The translations under genes were made by a program, and so were the position numbers. Positions 44,069 to 52,655 of a stretch of 64,000 nt of DNA are shown one piece after another. The notes under the pieces were generated by a model. That model was given only the letters and a program-made list of their open reading frames with translations, was not told where the DNA came from and did no database searches. Numbering within the stretch: position 1 is the stretch's first letter; every line of letters starts with the position of its first letter. This DNA is from Pacificimonas aurantium. GTDB taxonomy: Bacteria; Pseudomonadota; Alphaproteobacteria; Sphingomonadales; Sphingomonadaceae. The DNA lies in NCBI RefSeq assembly GCF_020092905.1, contig NZ_JAGSGB010000003.1, positions 62,001 to 126,000 on the forward strand, in the 5' to 3' direction.

Positions 44069-44761
44069 ATGCCGAAGCTGCCGCCAGACGATGGCGACCT
44101 GTCCGCAGGACTGGACGAGCGCGGCTGGTCCCTCCTTCCCGCCCTGATGGACCGCGGCGAGTGCGAGGATTTGCGCGCGCTATACGGCGACGAAACCAGG
44201 TTTCGCAGCCATGTCGTCATGGCGCAGCATGGTTATGGCCGGGGTGAGTACCGCTATTTCTCCTATCCGTTGCCGCCGCTGGTCGAGCGGTTGCGGCGGC
44301 GACTTTACGACCTGCTGCTGCCGACGGCGAATCGCTGGAGACGTGCGCTGGGGCAGGAGGAGTTCCCCGGGACCGCGGACGAGTTCTGGCGGGCCTGCGC
44401 GGCGGCGGGGCAGGCCAGGGCGACGCCGCTTCTCCTGAAATACGGAACCGGCGACTATAACCGGCTGCACCAGGACCTTTACGGAGAGATCGTCTTTCCC
44501 ATCCAGCTTGCCTTCCTGCTGTCGGAACCGGAGGAAGATTTCACAGGCGGCGAGTTCGTCCTGACCGAGCAGAAGCCGCGCATGCAGTCCCGGCCCTATG
44601 TGGTCCCGCTGCGACGGGGCGACGCCGTCGCCTTTGCCGTCAACGACCGTCCGGGCCGGGGACCGGGTGGCTATCACCGGCTGAAGATGCGTCATGGCGT
44701 CGGCGAAGTGCGATCCGGGGAGCGGTACACGCTGGGGGTCATCCTGCACGACGCCGCCTGA
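44069..44761 (+). CDS. 2OG-Fe(II) oxygenase family protein
   Basis: 230 residues. The double-stranded beta-helix iron site is seen as His134 and Asp136 (NRLHQDLYGE) and His209 (KMRHGVG), with Arg219 (SGERYTLG) as the probable 2-oxoglutarate ligand. TGGEFVLTEQKPRMQSRP and VPLRRGDAVAFAV fit prolyl-4-hydroxylase-like oxygenases. It starts 30 bases after the DUF885 gene. The substrate cannot be inferred; nucleobase or peptide hydroxylation are possibilities. Confidence 0.85.
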   Translation: MPKLPPDDGDLSAGLDERGWSLLPALMDRGECEDLRALYGDETRFRSHVVMAQHGYGRGEYRYFSYPLPPLVERLRRRLYDLLLPTANRWRRALGQEEFPGTADEFWRACAAAGQARATPLLLKYGTGDYNRLHQDLYGEIVFPIQLAFLLSEPEEDFTGGEFVLTEQKPRMQSRPYVVPLRRGDAVAFAVNDRPGRGPGGYHRLKMRHGVGEVRSGERYTLGVILHDAA

Positions 44762-44881
44762 TCGGACGGCGGGCGCTTGCCAGGAAAGTTTCTCTAGTGC
44801 GGGGCATAGGACCTTCCACTGGTCCCACCTTCCTCCTTCGCTAGGTTGGCGGGGCGCTGAAAGCCATTCAGGAGATTTCCC

Positions 44882-45781
44882 ATGCCCGACGAAACAGCAG
44901 ACCCACAGAACAACCAGCCGCCGGGTTACGAACCGCCGAAGATCTGGACTTGGGACCAGGAGTCGGGCGGTCGCTTTGCCAGCATCAACAGGCCGGTATC
45001 AGGGGCGACCCATGAGAAGGAGCTGCCGGTCGGCAAGCATCCGATCCAGCTCTATTCGCTGGGAACGCCGAACGGCGTGAAAGCGACGGTCATGCTGGAA
45101 GAGCTGCTGGCCGCGGGCCATTCGGGCGCGGAATATGACGCGTGGCTGATCAATATCGGCGAAGGCGACCAGTTCGGGTCCGGCTTCGTGTCGGTCAATC
45201 CGAACTCGAAAATTCCGGCGATGATGGATCATTCGACCGCGCCGGCGACGCGTGTGTTCGAAAGCGGCTCGATCCTTCTCTACCTAGCTGAGAAATTCGG
45301 CGCTTTCCTCCCCACCGAACATGCGGCGCGCACCGAGGCGCTAAACTGGCTGTTCTGGCTGCAGGGCTCGGCCCCGTTCCTCGGCGGCGGCTTCGGCCAT
45401 TTCTACGCCTATGCACCCATCAAGATCGAATATGCCATCAACCGTTACGCGATGGAGGTGAAGCGCCAGCTGGACGTTCTCGACAAGCGTCTGGCGGAGA
45501 ACCGGTTCCTGGCCGGAGACGAGTACAGCATCGCCGACATCGCCACATGGCCCTGGTACGGCGCGATCATGAACAACGCCGCCTATGACGCCGGGACCTT
45601 CTTGCAGGTCGACGACTATTCGCATGTGCGCCGCTGGACCGATGAGATCGGTGCCCGCGAGCCGGTGAAGCGGGGGCGCATGGTCAACAGCACGTTCGGC
45701 AAACCGGAAAACCAGCTTCGCGAACGGCATGACGCAAGCGACTTCGAGACCAAGACCGAAGATAAGAAAGGGGAAGGATGA
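44882..45781 (+). CDS. yghU: YghU-type glutathione S-transferase
   Basis: 299-residue GST of the Nu class, known for disulfide-bond reductase activity with glutathione. The N-terminal extension (PPGYEPPKIWTWDQESGGRFASINRPVSGAT) is diagnostic of YghU. The thioredoxin-like domain includes LYSLGTPNGVKATVMLEEL, NPNSKIPAMMD and FESGSILLYLAEKFG, and the helical domain SIADIATWPWYGA. The stop overlaps the start of a small monooxygenase-like gene (ATGATG). Confidence 0.94.
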   Translation: MPDETADPQNNQPPGYEPPKIWTWDQESGGRFASINRPVSGATHEKELPVGKHPIQLYSLGTPNGVKATVMLEELLAAGHSGAEYDAWLINIGEGDQFGSGFVSVNPNSKIPAMMDHSTAPATRVFESGSILLYLAEKFGAFLPTEHAARTEALNWLFWLQGSAPFLGGGFGHFYAYAPIKIEYAINRYAMEVKRQLDVLDKRLAENRFLAGDEYSIADIATWPWYGAIMNNAAYDAGTFLQVDDYSHVRRWTDEIGAREPVKRGRMVNSTFGKPENQLRERHDASDFETKTEDKKGEG

Positions 45782-46080
45782 TGGTAATCGTACTCGGATA
45801 TCTGGACGTGGACCCGGCAGCCGTGGAGGGACTGCTGCCCGTCCTGCAAAAGCAGATGGAAGCAACGCGGGCCGAAGATGGCTGTGTACGCTACAGTCTG
45901 GCCATCGAAAATGCGGACACGGGACGCATTTCGATTTCGGAATGCTGGCGCGACGAGGATGCCCTGAAGGCACATATGAATGCCCCGCACATGGCCGAAA
46001 TGAACAAGGCCATGGCCGGAAAGGTGCGGGGCGCCGACGTGAAGGCCTATGACGGCACGAACGAGCGCAAACTCGGCTGA
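45778..46080 (+). CDS. Antibiotic biosynthesis monooxygenase (ABM) domain protein
   Basis: 100-residue dimeric alpha-beta barrel protein of the ABM/YgiN type: VIVLGYLDVDPAAVEGLLPVLQKQMEATRAEDGCVRYSLAIE, then ISISECWRDEDALKAHMNAPHMAEMNKAM. Such proteins include quinol monooxygenases and haem-degrading enzymes, but many have no known role. It begins within the GST stop codon, so the two are likely co-translated in an electrophile or quinone stress unit (inference). Confidence 0.9.
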   Translation: MMVIVLGYLDVDPAAVEGLLPVLQKQMEATRAEDGCVRYSLAIENADTGRISISECWRDEDALKAHMNAPHMAEMNKAMAGKVRGADVKAYDGTNERKLG

Positions 46081-46091
46081 CAGCGGAACCT

Positions 46092-46148
46092 CGGGGTCGG
46101 TCCCCGCTTTCTTGGTCCACGGGGACCCCAGAATTCGGAGACCGACCC
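46092..46148 (+). promoter_or_regulatory. Structured leader abutting a lipoprotein start codon
   Basis: GGGTCGGTC (46094-46102) and GACCGACCC (46140-46148) are perfect inverted 9-mers; the second ends on the base before the ATG and overlaps the GGAG ribosome site. Between them lies a local hairpin (GGTCC-N4-GGACC at 46114-46127). The first arm can alternatively form CGGGG/CCCCG (46092-46106) followed by CTTTCTT, which looks like a weak terminator of the upstream pair. Confidence 0.45.
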
Positions 46149-46436
46149 ATGAAAAAGAAGCTTCTCGCCGCCGCCGCGCCGCTTGCCGCCCTGACGATGA
46201 CTGCGGCCTGTGCCGACAATTATGCCGTCGAGGGAGCCGCCGCCGGCGCTGCCGCCGGCGTCCTTGCCGATGAAACCGGCGTCGTCGACACCGATACAGG
46301 AACCGCCGCCGCCGTCGGCGCTGCCGTAGGCGCGGCTGCCGGCTATTTCATCGACAAGGACGATGATTGCGACGGCTATGACGAGGACGGCGATCTGGAC
46401 AATGACTGCCGCGGATTGCCCGGCTATCCCGACTGA
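46149..46436 (+). CDS. Small lipoprotein with glycine-zipper segment
   Basis: 95 residues with a lipoprotein signal peptide: MKKKLLAAAAPLAALTMTAAC, the lipobox Cys at about residue 21. The mature part has an Ala/Gly-rich region (AVEGAAAGAAAGVLADE and TAAAVGAAVGAAAGYFIDK) resembling a glycine-zipper membrane segment, then a very acidic end (DDDCDGYDEDGDLDNDC). Function unknown. Its leader is strongly structured and a terminator follows, so it is probably its own transcription unit. Confidence 0.8.
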   Translation: MKKKLLAAAAPLAALTMTAACADNYAVEGAAAGAAAGVLADETGVVDTDTGTAAAVGAAVGAAAGYFIDKDDDCDGYDEDGDLDNDCRGLPGYPD

Positions 46437-46463
46437 TCCTTCACCGGATCGATGACGTGACGA

Positions 46464-46489
46464 GGGCCGGCTGGAAAGCCGGCCCTTTT
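46464..46489 (+). terminator. Rho-independent terminator after small lipoprotein gene
   Basis: Perfect 9-bp stem GGGCCGGCT/AGCCGGCCC with a GGAA tetraloop, followed by four T residues. Confidence 0.88.
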
Positions 46490-46584
46490 CGCATGTAGAG
46501 ATCGCCCCCTTTTCATCCGAAGGAATTCCGCTACAGTTTGCGGCAGGGCAGGGGACTCGCTTTCTTTCGGAAAGGGGGTCCAAG

Positions 46585-47403
46585 GTGGGGCTCAGACAGA
46601 TTTCGGGATGGGTCGCTTTCATTGCGGCCGGATCGCTGTCGACGGTGACGTCGGCAGCCTGCTGGGAGGCGCGCGAAATCGCCTCAGCAGAAGTGCGCTA
46701 CTATCAGTCGATGCTGATGGTCGGAACGCTGAAATGTCGTACCGGCGACCGTTATATCGAAGAGGACTATAACCGCTTCGTAGATCAGGCACGCGAGGTG
46801 CTGGACGATCACAACCGCACGATCCGCGACCGGTTCCTGCGCGACTACGGCCTTTATGACGGCGAGGACATGTACGACCGGTTCACCACCCGGCTGGCGA
46901 ATGACTTTGCCGCCGGTGCCGACCGGCAGGGGTTCTGCCGCGAGCTCGCCGCCCTGCTGCGCATCAGCGCATCCAGTCACCCGCAGGATGTCGCCGTTCT
47001 GGCCCAGGCCGTCGTCGACGACCTGCCGCTACGCGACCCCTTATGCCGAGACGAGGGACGGCACGCATATCGCGAGGCTTCGGCCTGTTTCGAACCCGCG
47101 CCGCCGCGTGCGGCCCCACCGCAACCGGCCGCCCCCGCTCCGGTGTCGGCCGACAAGCCGGAAACCGATACGATGTCCGGTCCCGCCGCACCGCTCGACC
47201 GCGAGGCGGCCATGGACCGGGCCCTGAAGGCGCTGACAGCCGCGGCCGAAGCGCTACGCGCCGTCCCGCCCGCGCCGCCAGCCAGCGAGGCGCCGGTACG
47301 ATCCGAGGATGGCGACCCTCCGGCGCGCGAGCCCGCACGTGAGATTGTCATGATCGACGGCATTCCGACCGACCAGAGGCCGATCGTCGGGGCCGCCAAC
47401 TAG
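46585..47403 (+). CDS. Exported protein of unknown function
   Basis: 272 residues, GTG start at 46585 after GGGGG. A signal peptide (GWVAFIAAGSLSTVTSAA) precedes a helical domain of about 130 residues with four or more cysteines (CWEAREIASAEVRYYQSMLMVGTLKCR, GFCRELAALL, CRDEGRHAYREASACF). The rest is a Pro/Ala-rich low-complexity tail with IVMIDGIPTDQRPI at the end. I do not recognise the family. Sphingomonads carry similar Cys-containing secreted proteins near S-layer or envelope genes, but no function is claimed. Confidence 0.72.
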   Translation: MGLRQISGWVAFIAAGSLSTVTSAACWEAREIASAEVRYYQSMLMVGTLKCRTGDRYIEEDYNRFVDQAREVLDDHNRTIRDRFLRDYGLYDGEDMYDRFTTRLANDFAAGADRQGFCRELAALLRISASSHPQDVAVLAQAVVDDLPLRDPLCRDEGRHAYREASACFEPAPPRAAPPQPAAPAPVSADKPETDTMSGPAAPLDREAAMDRALKALTAAAEALRAVPPAPPASEAPVRSEDGDPPAREPAREIVMIDGIPTDQRPIVGAAN

Positions 47404-47786
47404 GCATGCCCCGCCGGGAAGGGCAGGACGGCCCGATAGGCGGCGAGGTCCGGCTTTTCGGCGAGGCGGCGCCCCTCGCTGAGGAGGTAGGCATGCCGCA
47501 CCAGCTCTGCCTGCTGCTCGATGCCGTAGGCGGCAAAGGGTCTGCCGGGTTCGAAGTCGTAGCGGTAGCGGCAGAAGGGATGCCGTTTCAGCGGCAGGAA
47601 CACGCCGCGCTGGTGTTGCCAGACATGGGTCAGTTCGTGGACGATCAGCCCACGGAGCCATAGCGCCTCACCGGAATAATCCCGTCGCCACAGGCCGCCG
47701 TTCGGGTGGAACCAGATATTCCCGTCCGGTGCCATGACGGCCCGGGCGGGATGAAGGAACCAGTATTTCCCCAGGCGGAAACGCAT
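47400..47786 (-). CDS. HExxH-containing 'vgr-related' protein
   Basis: At least 128 residues. The HELTHVWQHQRG motif suggests a zinc-binding site, and KRHPFCRYRYDFEPGRPFAAYGIEQQAELVRHAYLL is typical of a Sphingomonadales family labelled vgr-related. The first ATG (47786) cuts off conserved N-terminal sequence. In frame upstream are PPTAGERQLAARVFGDALDLSS, open to an ATC (47865-47867) and an ATA overlapping the stop of the next gene, but no ATG, GTG or TTG. A rare start codon or a sequence error is possible. Function unknown. Confidence 0.78.
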   Translation of the reverse strand: MRFRLGKYWFLHPARAVMAPDGNIWFHPNGGLWRRDYSGEALWLRGLIVHELTHVWQHQRGVFLPLKRHPFCRYRYDFEPGRPFAAYGIEQQAELVRHAYLLSEGRRLAEKPDLAAYRAVLPFPAGHA

Positions 47787-47872
47787 CGAGGAGAGGTCGA
47801 GTGCATCGCCGAAAACCCGCGCGGCGAGCTGGCGCTCGCCTGCGGTGGGCGGCCTCTCCTCGACGATCCTGC

Positions 47873-48475
47873 CTATTGTTCGGCGTCCCCGTCCGTGTTG
47901 GCGGTCGCGGCACCGGTCTCCTGCTCCATACCGGTCATGTCTTCCGCCGGTTCCATGGCCATGCCGCCGGCCAAGCCATCGATCCGCGCTTCAACGCTTT
48001 GCTGGCCGGCCATGTCGAAGACGAGCGTGACCGGGACGCTGTCCATCGTTTCCATGATGTCGGGAACGTCGAAGACCATGCCATGATATCCGCCCCGTTC
48101 GAAGGTCACGGTTCCGCGCGGCTCTATGGGGATCTCGTCAAGCTGCTCCATGCGCATCGTGCCGCCCTCTCCGGCGACCGTGTTGTGCATTTCCACGCGC
48201 GCGCTGTCGATCAGGATGTCGGTCAGGCGGTCCGGTTCGGACCCGCCCATGATCGTGCCGTACAGTACGGCAGGGCGGCCCTCGACCACCGGCAGCAGCA
48301 GTTCGAAACCGCTGGCGGTGACATCGCTTTCGATGTCGAGCGGCCCATCGGCCTGCGCTGCATCTAGCGTGGCGGGCGTTTCATCCTGCACGAGGTCCGT
48401 ATCCTCTACAGGCTCGCCCGAACAAGCGGGGAGCAGGGCTAGCAGCGACGCTGCGGCGATCGCATTGAATCTCAT
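47873..48475 (-). CDS. PCu(A)C-type copper chaperone-like lipoprotein
   Basis: 200 residues with a lipoprotein signal (MRFNAIAAASLLALLPAC, lipobox Cys at 18). The central domain (about 40-160) matches the periplasmic copper chaperone PCu(A)C: ARVEMHNTV, TMRMEQLDEIPIEPRGTVTFERGGYHGMVFDV, with Met/His residues in the H(M)...M...HxM arrangement used for Cu(I). The acidic N-terminus and Met-rich C-terminal tail (GGMAMEPAEDMTGMEQE) are extra. It could supply copper to the cbb3 oxidase CuB or CuA sites elsewhere. Confidence 0.85.
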   Translation of the reverse strand: MRFNAIAAASLLALLPACSGEPVEDTDLVQDETPATLDAAQADGPLDIESDVTASGFELLLPVVEGRPAVLYGTIMGGSEPDRLTDILIDSARVEMHNTVAGEGGTMRMEQLDEIPIEPRGTVTFERGGYHGMVFDVPDIMETMDSVPVTLVFDMAGQQSVEARIDGLAGGMAMEPAEDMTGMEQETGAATANTDGDAEQ

Positions 48476-48529
48476 CGGTAAGGCTCCTTCATCTGCTGGC
48501 AGCTATCCGGAAAGTCGGGCGGTCCCGCC

Positions 48530-48558
48530 CTTGTATGGAAAAATACGTCTTCTTACAT
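48530..48558 (+). promoter_or_regulatory. Possible heat-shock (sigma-32 type) promoter of dnaK
   Basis: CTTGTATG at 48530-48537 and TCTTACAT at 48551-48558 resemble the sigma-32 elements (CTTGAAA and CCCCATNT) at a workable spacing of 13 bases, about 90 bases before dnaK. The -10 match is only partial. Confidence 0.35.
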
Positions 48559-48650
48559 CGCGTTTCGTCCGGGCGGGGTTCCGCGGCTTCTGAAAGAGCG
48601 GAGCGCGCCCGCCGTCATTGTTTTGCTTGAGAGAAGAACAGAGGAAACAC

Positions 48651-50591
48651 ATGGCAAAAGTCATTGGTATCGACCTGGGAACCACCAACAGCTGCGTGGC
48701 CGTCATGGAAGGCAGCGACCCGAAGGTCATCGAGAATTCAGAGGGCGCGCGCACGACGCCGTCCATGGTCGCGTTCACCAAGGATAACGAGCGCCTCGTC
48801 GGCCAGCCGGCCAAGCGCCAGGCGGTGACGAACCCCGACAATACGCTGTTTGCGATCAAGCGCCTGATCGGGCGCCGCTTCGAGGATCCGACCACCAAGA
48901 AGGACAAGGACCTCGTTCCCTACAATATCGTGTCCGGCCCGAATGGCGACGCCTGGGTCGAAGCGGGCGGCGAGAAGTACAGCCCGTCGCAGATTTCCGC
49001 CTTCATCCTGCAGAAGATGAAGGAAACCGCCGAGAGCTATCTGGGCGAAGACGTGACGCAGGCCGTCATCACTGTCCCGGCCTATTTCAACGACGCCCAG
49101 CGCCAGGCGACGAAGGATGCGGGCAAGATCGCCGGCCTGGAAGTGCTGCGCATCATCAACGAGCCCACCGCAGCCGCGCTGGCCTATGGTCTCGACAAGG
49201 ACGCGAACAAGACCATCGCCGTCTATGACCTTGGCGGCGGCACGTTCGACGTCTCCATCTTGGAACTGGGCGACGGCGTCTTCGAAGTGAAGTCGACGAA
49301 CGGCGACACCTTCCTGGGCGGCGAGGATTTCGACGCCCGTATCGTCGAGCACCTGGCCGAGGGTTTCAAGAAGGACGAGGGTATCGACCTGACCAAGGAC
49401 CGCCTGGCCCTCCAGCGCCTGAAGGAGGCCGCGGAAAAGGCGAAGATCGAGCTGAGCTCGGCCCAGTCCACCGAAGTGAACCTGCCCTTCATCACTGCCG
49501 ACCAGAACGGTCCGAAGCACCTGGTGAAGACGCTGAGCCGCTCCGACCTCGAAAAGCTGGTAGGCGACCTCGTCGACCGCACGATGGAGCCTTGTAAGGC
49601 CGCGCTGAAGGATGCCGGCATCGACAAGGGCGAAGTGGATGAGATCATCCTCGTCGGCGGCATGACCCGCATGCCGCTGGTGCGCGAGAAGGTGAAGAGC
49701 TTCTTCGGCAAGGACCCGTCGACGGGCGTCAATCCCGACGAGGTCGTCGCGATGGGTGCGGCTATTCAGGCCGGCGTGCTGCAGGGCGATGTGAAGGACG
49801 TGCTTCTTCTCGACGTGACGCCGCTGTCGCTCGGCATCGAGACGCTGGGCGGGGTCATGACGAAGATGATCGACCGCAACACGACGATCCCGACCAAGAA
49901 GAGCCAGGTCTACTCGACCGCGGAAGACAACCAGAATGCGGTGACGATCCGCGTCTTCCAGGGCGAACGCGAAATGGCGCAGGACAACAAGCTGCTCGGC
50001 CAGTTCGACCTGGTGGGCATCCCGCCCGCCCCGCGTGGTGTGCCGCAGATCGAGGTCACCTTCGACATCGACGCGAACGGCATCGTCAACGTCAGCGCGA
50101 AGGACAAGGGAACCGGCAAGGAACAGCAGATCCGCATCCAGTCGTCGGGCGGCCTGAGCGAAGCCGACATCGAAGGCATGGTGAAGGACGCCGAGAAGTT
50201 CGCCGAGGAGGACAAGAAGCGCCGCGCCCGCGCCGAAGCGAAGAACCAGGCGGACAGCCTCGTCCATTCGACCGAGAAGCAGCTCGAGGAGCATGGCGAC
50301 AAGGTCGATGCGTCGGTGAAGTCCGACATCGAGGCGAAGCTGGCCGACCTGAAGTCCGAGCTGGAGAAGGACGATCCCGACGCCGACGCGCTGAAGGCGA
50401 AGTCCGAGGCGCTGGCGCAGGTCGCCATGCAGCTTGGCCAGGCCATCTATGAGGCCGAGCAGGCCGCTGGCGGTGCCGAAGCCGGGGCCGACGCCGGCAC
50501 TGCCGAGACCGGCACCGCGGACAGCGACGACGATGTGGTCGACGCCGAGTTCTCCGAGGTCAACGACGACGACGGTAACAAGGCGGCGTAG
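48651..50591 (+). CDS. dnaK: Molecular chaperone DnaK (Hsp70)
   Basis: 646-residue Hsp70. The start is the ATG at 48651 ([21 protein letters not shown]) after GAGGAAA. ATPase motifs include [30 protein letters not shown] and [10 protein letters not shown]; the substrate domain has [16 protein letters not shown] and the linker VLLLDVTP. The C-terminal lid ends in an acidic [17 protein letters not shown] tail. Works with DnaJ (next gene) and GrpE (6.7 kb upstream). Confidence 0.98.
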   Translation: MAKVIGIDLGTTNSCVAVMEGSDPKVIENSEGARTTPSMVAFTKDNERLVGQPAKRQAVTNPDNTLFAIKRLIGRRFEDPTTKKDKDLVPYNIVSGPNGDAWVEAGGEKYSPSQISAFILQKMKETAESYLGEDVTQAVITVPAYFNDAQRQATKDAGKIAGLEVLRIINEPTAAALAYGLDKDANKTIAVYDLGGGTFDVSILELGDGVFEVKSTNGDTFLGGEDFDARIVEHLAEGFKKDEGIDLTKDRLALQRLKEAAEKAKIELSSAQSTEVNLPFITADQNGPKHLVKTLSRSDLEKLVGDLVDRTMEPCKAALKDAGIDKGEVDEIILVGGMTRMPLVREKVKSFFGKDPSTGVNPDEVVAMGAAIQAGVLQGDVKDVLLLDVTPLSLGIETLGGVMTKMIDRNTTIPTKKSQVYSTAEDNQNAVTIRVFQGEREMAQDNKLLGQFDLVGIPPAPRGVPQIEVTFDIDANGIVNVSAKDKGTGKEQQIRIQSSGGLSEADIEGMVKDAEKFAEEDKKRRARAEAKNQADSLVHSTEKQLEEHGDKVDASVKSDIEAKLADLKSELEKDDPDADALKAKSEALAQVAMQLGQAIYEAEQAAGGAEAGADAGTAETGTADSDDDVVDAEFSEVNDDDGNKAA

Positions 50592-50727
50592 GATGAGAGA
50601 CGGGCGGAGGCGGACGGTTGTCCGGTTCCGCCCCTCCTTTCGCCTGCGTGCCCGCGCACATGACGTGCCGATTATGACGCGTCGATGCCGCGCAGCCGAC
50701 ATTCTGGGGGAAACTGAGGCGTAACCT

Positions 50728-51873
50728 ATGGTCGAGGCCGACTATTACGAGATCCTGGGGGTCAGCCGCGATGCAGACGGCGGCGCCCTGAAATCCGCCT
50801 ATCGCAAGCTGGCGATGAAATATCATCCGGACCGCAATCCGGGCGATGCCGAGGCCGAGCAGCGCTTCAAGGCCTGCGCCGAGGCCTATGATGTCCTGAA
50901 GGACCCGCAGAAGCGCGCGGCCTATGACCGCTACGGCAAGTCCGCCTTCGAGCAGGGAGGCGGCGGCGCACGCGGAGGCGGACAGGGCTTCGGCGACTTT
51001 TCCGATATTTTCGACAATATCTTTTCCGAATTCATGGGCGGTGCGGGCGGCGGCGGGCGCCGGCAGCAGCGCAGCCGGGCGGTGCGCGGCGGCGACCTGC
51101 GCTTCGACCTCGAACTCTCGCTCGAAGAAGCGTTCAGCGGCTGCGAGAAGACCATCGAGATCGACGTGGCGGCCAAGTGCGAGTCCTGCGACGGAACCGG
51201 CGCCGAACCCGGCGCGACGGTCGAGGCCTGCCCGACCTGCCAGGGCATGGGCCAGGTTCGCGTGCAGCAGGGCATGTTCCTGATCGAGCGTGCCTGCCCG
51301 CAATGCCATGGCGCGGGACGCGTGACGTCCGCCGTCTGCCATGACTGCCTGGGCGCGGGGCGCGTCGACAGGGAAAAGCAGCTCCGCGTGAAGATACCGG
51401 CGGGCGTCGACCATGGCACGCGAATCCGCATGTCCGGAGAAGGCGAGGCGGGCGCGCGCGGCGGACCGCCGGGCGACCTGTATATTTTCGTCCACCTTCT
51501 GCCGCACGAGATCTTCGAGCGCGACGGGACGAACCTGCGCGTGACCGTTCCGGTCTGCATCACCGAAGCGGCGCTGGGCGGCGAAATCGACGTGCCGAGC
51601 ATCGAGGGCGAGATGATCTCGATGAAGATTTCTGCCGGCACGCAGTCCGGCGCGGAATTCCGCAGACGCGGACGCGGCATGCCGGGCCTCAGCAGTTCCG
51701 GCCGCGGCGACCTGATCGTCGAGGTGGACGTCGAGACACCGACGCGCCTCTCGAAGCGGCAGAAGGAGCTGCTGGAAGAGTTCCGCGGGCTGGAGGCCGA
51801 GCGCCCGTCGAGCCCGCGCTCTGCCGGCTTCTTCTCGAAGATCAGAAACAAGTGGGACGAACTGGCCGGTTAG
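50728..51873 (+). CDS. dnaJ: Co-chaperone DnaJ (Hsp40)
   Basis: 381-residue type I Hsp40. The J domain (1-70) has the HPD motif in MKYHPDRNPGD. A Gly/Phe-rich linker (GGGGARGGGQGFGDFSDIFDN) is followed by the zinc-binding domain with four CxxCxGxG repeats (CESCDGTG, CPTCQGMG, CPQCHGAG, CHDCLGAG) and the C-terminal substrate-binding domain. It lies 136 bases after dnaK; no gene is visible between them. Confidence 0.97.
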   Translation: MVEADYYEILGVSRDADGGALKSAYRKLAMKYHPDRNPGDAEAEQRFKACAEAYDVLKDPQKRAAYDRYGKSAFEQGGGGARGGGQGFGDFSDIFDNIFSEFMGGAGGGGRRQQRSRAVRGGDLRFDLELSLEEAFSGCEKTIEIDVAAKCESCDGTGAEPGATVEACPTCQGMGQVRVQQGMFLIERACPQCHGAGRVTSAVCHDCLGAGRVDREKQLRVKIPAGVDHGTRIRMSGEGEAGARGGPPGDLYIFVHLLPHEIFERDGTNLRVTVPVCITEAALGGEIDVPSIEGEMISMKISAGTQSGAEFRRRGRGMPGLSSSGRGDLIVEVDVETPTRLSKRQKELLEEFRGLEAERPSSPRSAGFFSKIRNKWDELAG

Positions 51874-51926
51874 AACCCGCGCGCCCCGCCTGCTAGCCAC
51901 GCGGCGAATCTGGGGAGAGTCGACCA

Positions 51927-52580
51927 ATGAAGCTGTTTGGCGCCACGCTTAGCCCGTTCGTCCGCAAGACGGCGGCGTTCCTGAACGAGAAGGGGCTGAA
52001 CTGGGACCATGCCCCCATTGGCCTCGGGTCGCAGGACGAGGAATTCCTGGAATGCTCGCCCTTCGGCAAGATACCGGGGTTTCGCGACGGCGAGGTCAAA
52101 CTGTCCGATTCCACCGCTATCTGCGTCTATCTGGATGCCGCCTATCCCGAGCCGCGCCTGATCCCCGAACGCGCCGAAGACCGCGCGAGGGCGATCTGGT
52201 GGGACGAGATTGCCGATACCGTGCTGGTGGCCGGCGTGGGCAAGATGTTCTTCAACTTGGTCGTCGCCCCGCGCTTCCTGAAACAGAAGGGCGATGAGGG
52301 AGTCGCCGAGGAAGGCCGCGGCGAGGTCATGAAATTCATGGAATTCTTCGAGGCGCGCGCCCCTGAACCCGGAAGCTTTCTGGTCGGCGGCGCTCTCACC
52401 CTCGCCGACATTTCGATGGCCAGTCCCTTCGTGAATGTCGAACATGTCGGGGTCGCCATCCCGGACAGTCTGTCCCGGACGAGGGCGTGGGTCGCAGCGA
52501 TGCACGAGCGGGAGAGCTTCGCCGCGATGGTTGCGGCAGAGCGCAAGATCATGGCCGGCGAATTCGGAGTGAAGGGCTGA
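51927..52580 (+). CDS. Glutathione S-transferase family protein
   Basis: 217 residues. The thioredoxin-fold N-terminal domain is MKLFGATLSPFVRKTAAFLNEKGL...SPFGKIPGFRDGEVKLSDSTAICVYL, with Ser9/Pro10 at the usual catalytic position and the SDS glutathione-binding turn. The helical C-terminal domain contains GGALTLADISMASPFV. Similar to sphingomonad GSTs next to catabolic genes. It is followed 75 bases later by a P450 gene. Confidence 0.92.
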   Translation: MKLFGATLSPFVRKTAAFLNEKGLNWDHAPIGLGSQDEEFLECSPFGKIPGFRDGEVKLSDSTAICVYLDAAYPEPRLIPERAEDRARAIWWDEIADTVLVAGVGKMFFNLVVAPRFLKQKGDEGVAEEGRGEVMKFMEFFEARAPEPGSFLVGGALTLADISMASPFVNVEHVGVAIPDSLSRTRAWVAAMHERESFAAMVAAERKIMAGEFGVKG

Positions 52581-52655
52581 TCCTGTTATATTCGGGGACA
52601 GCCAGCCGGCATCCTGGCCGCTAGAGTTCCCCGCGAATATTGGGGAGGCACTTCG

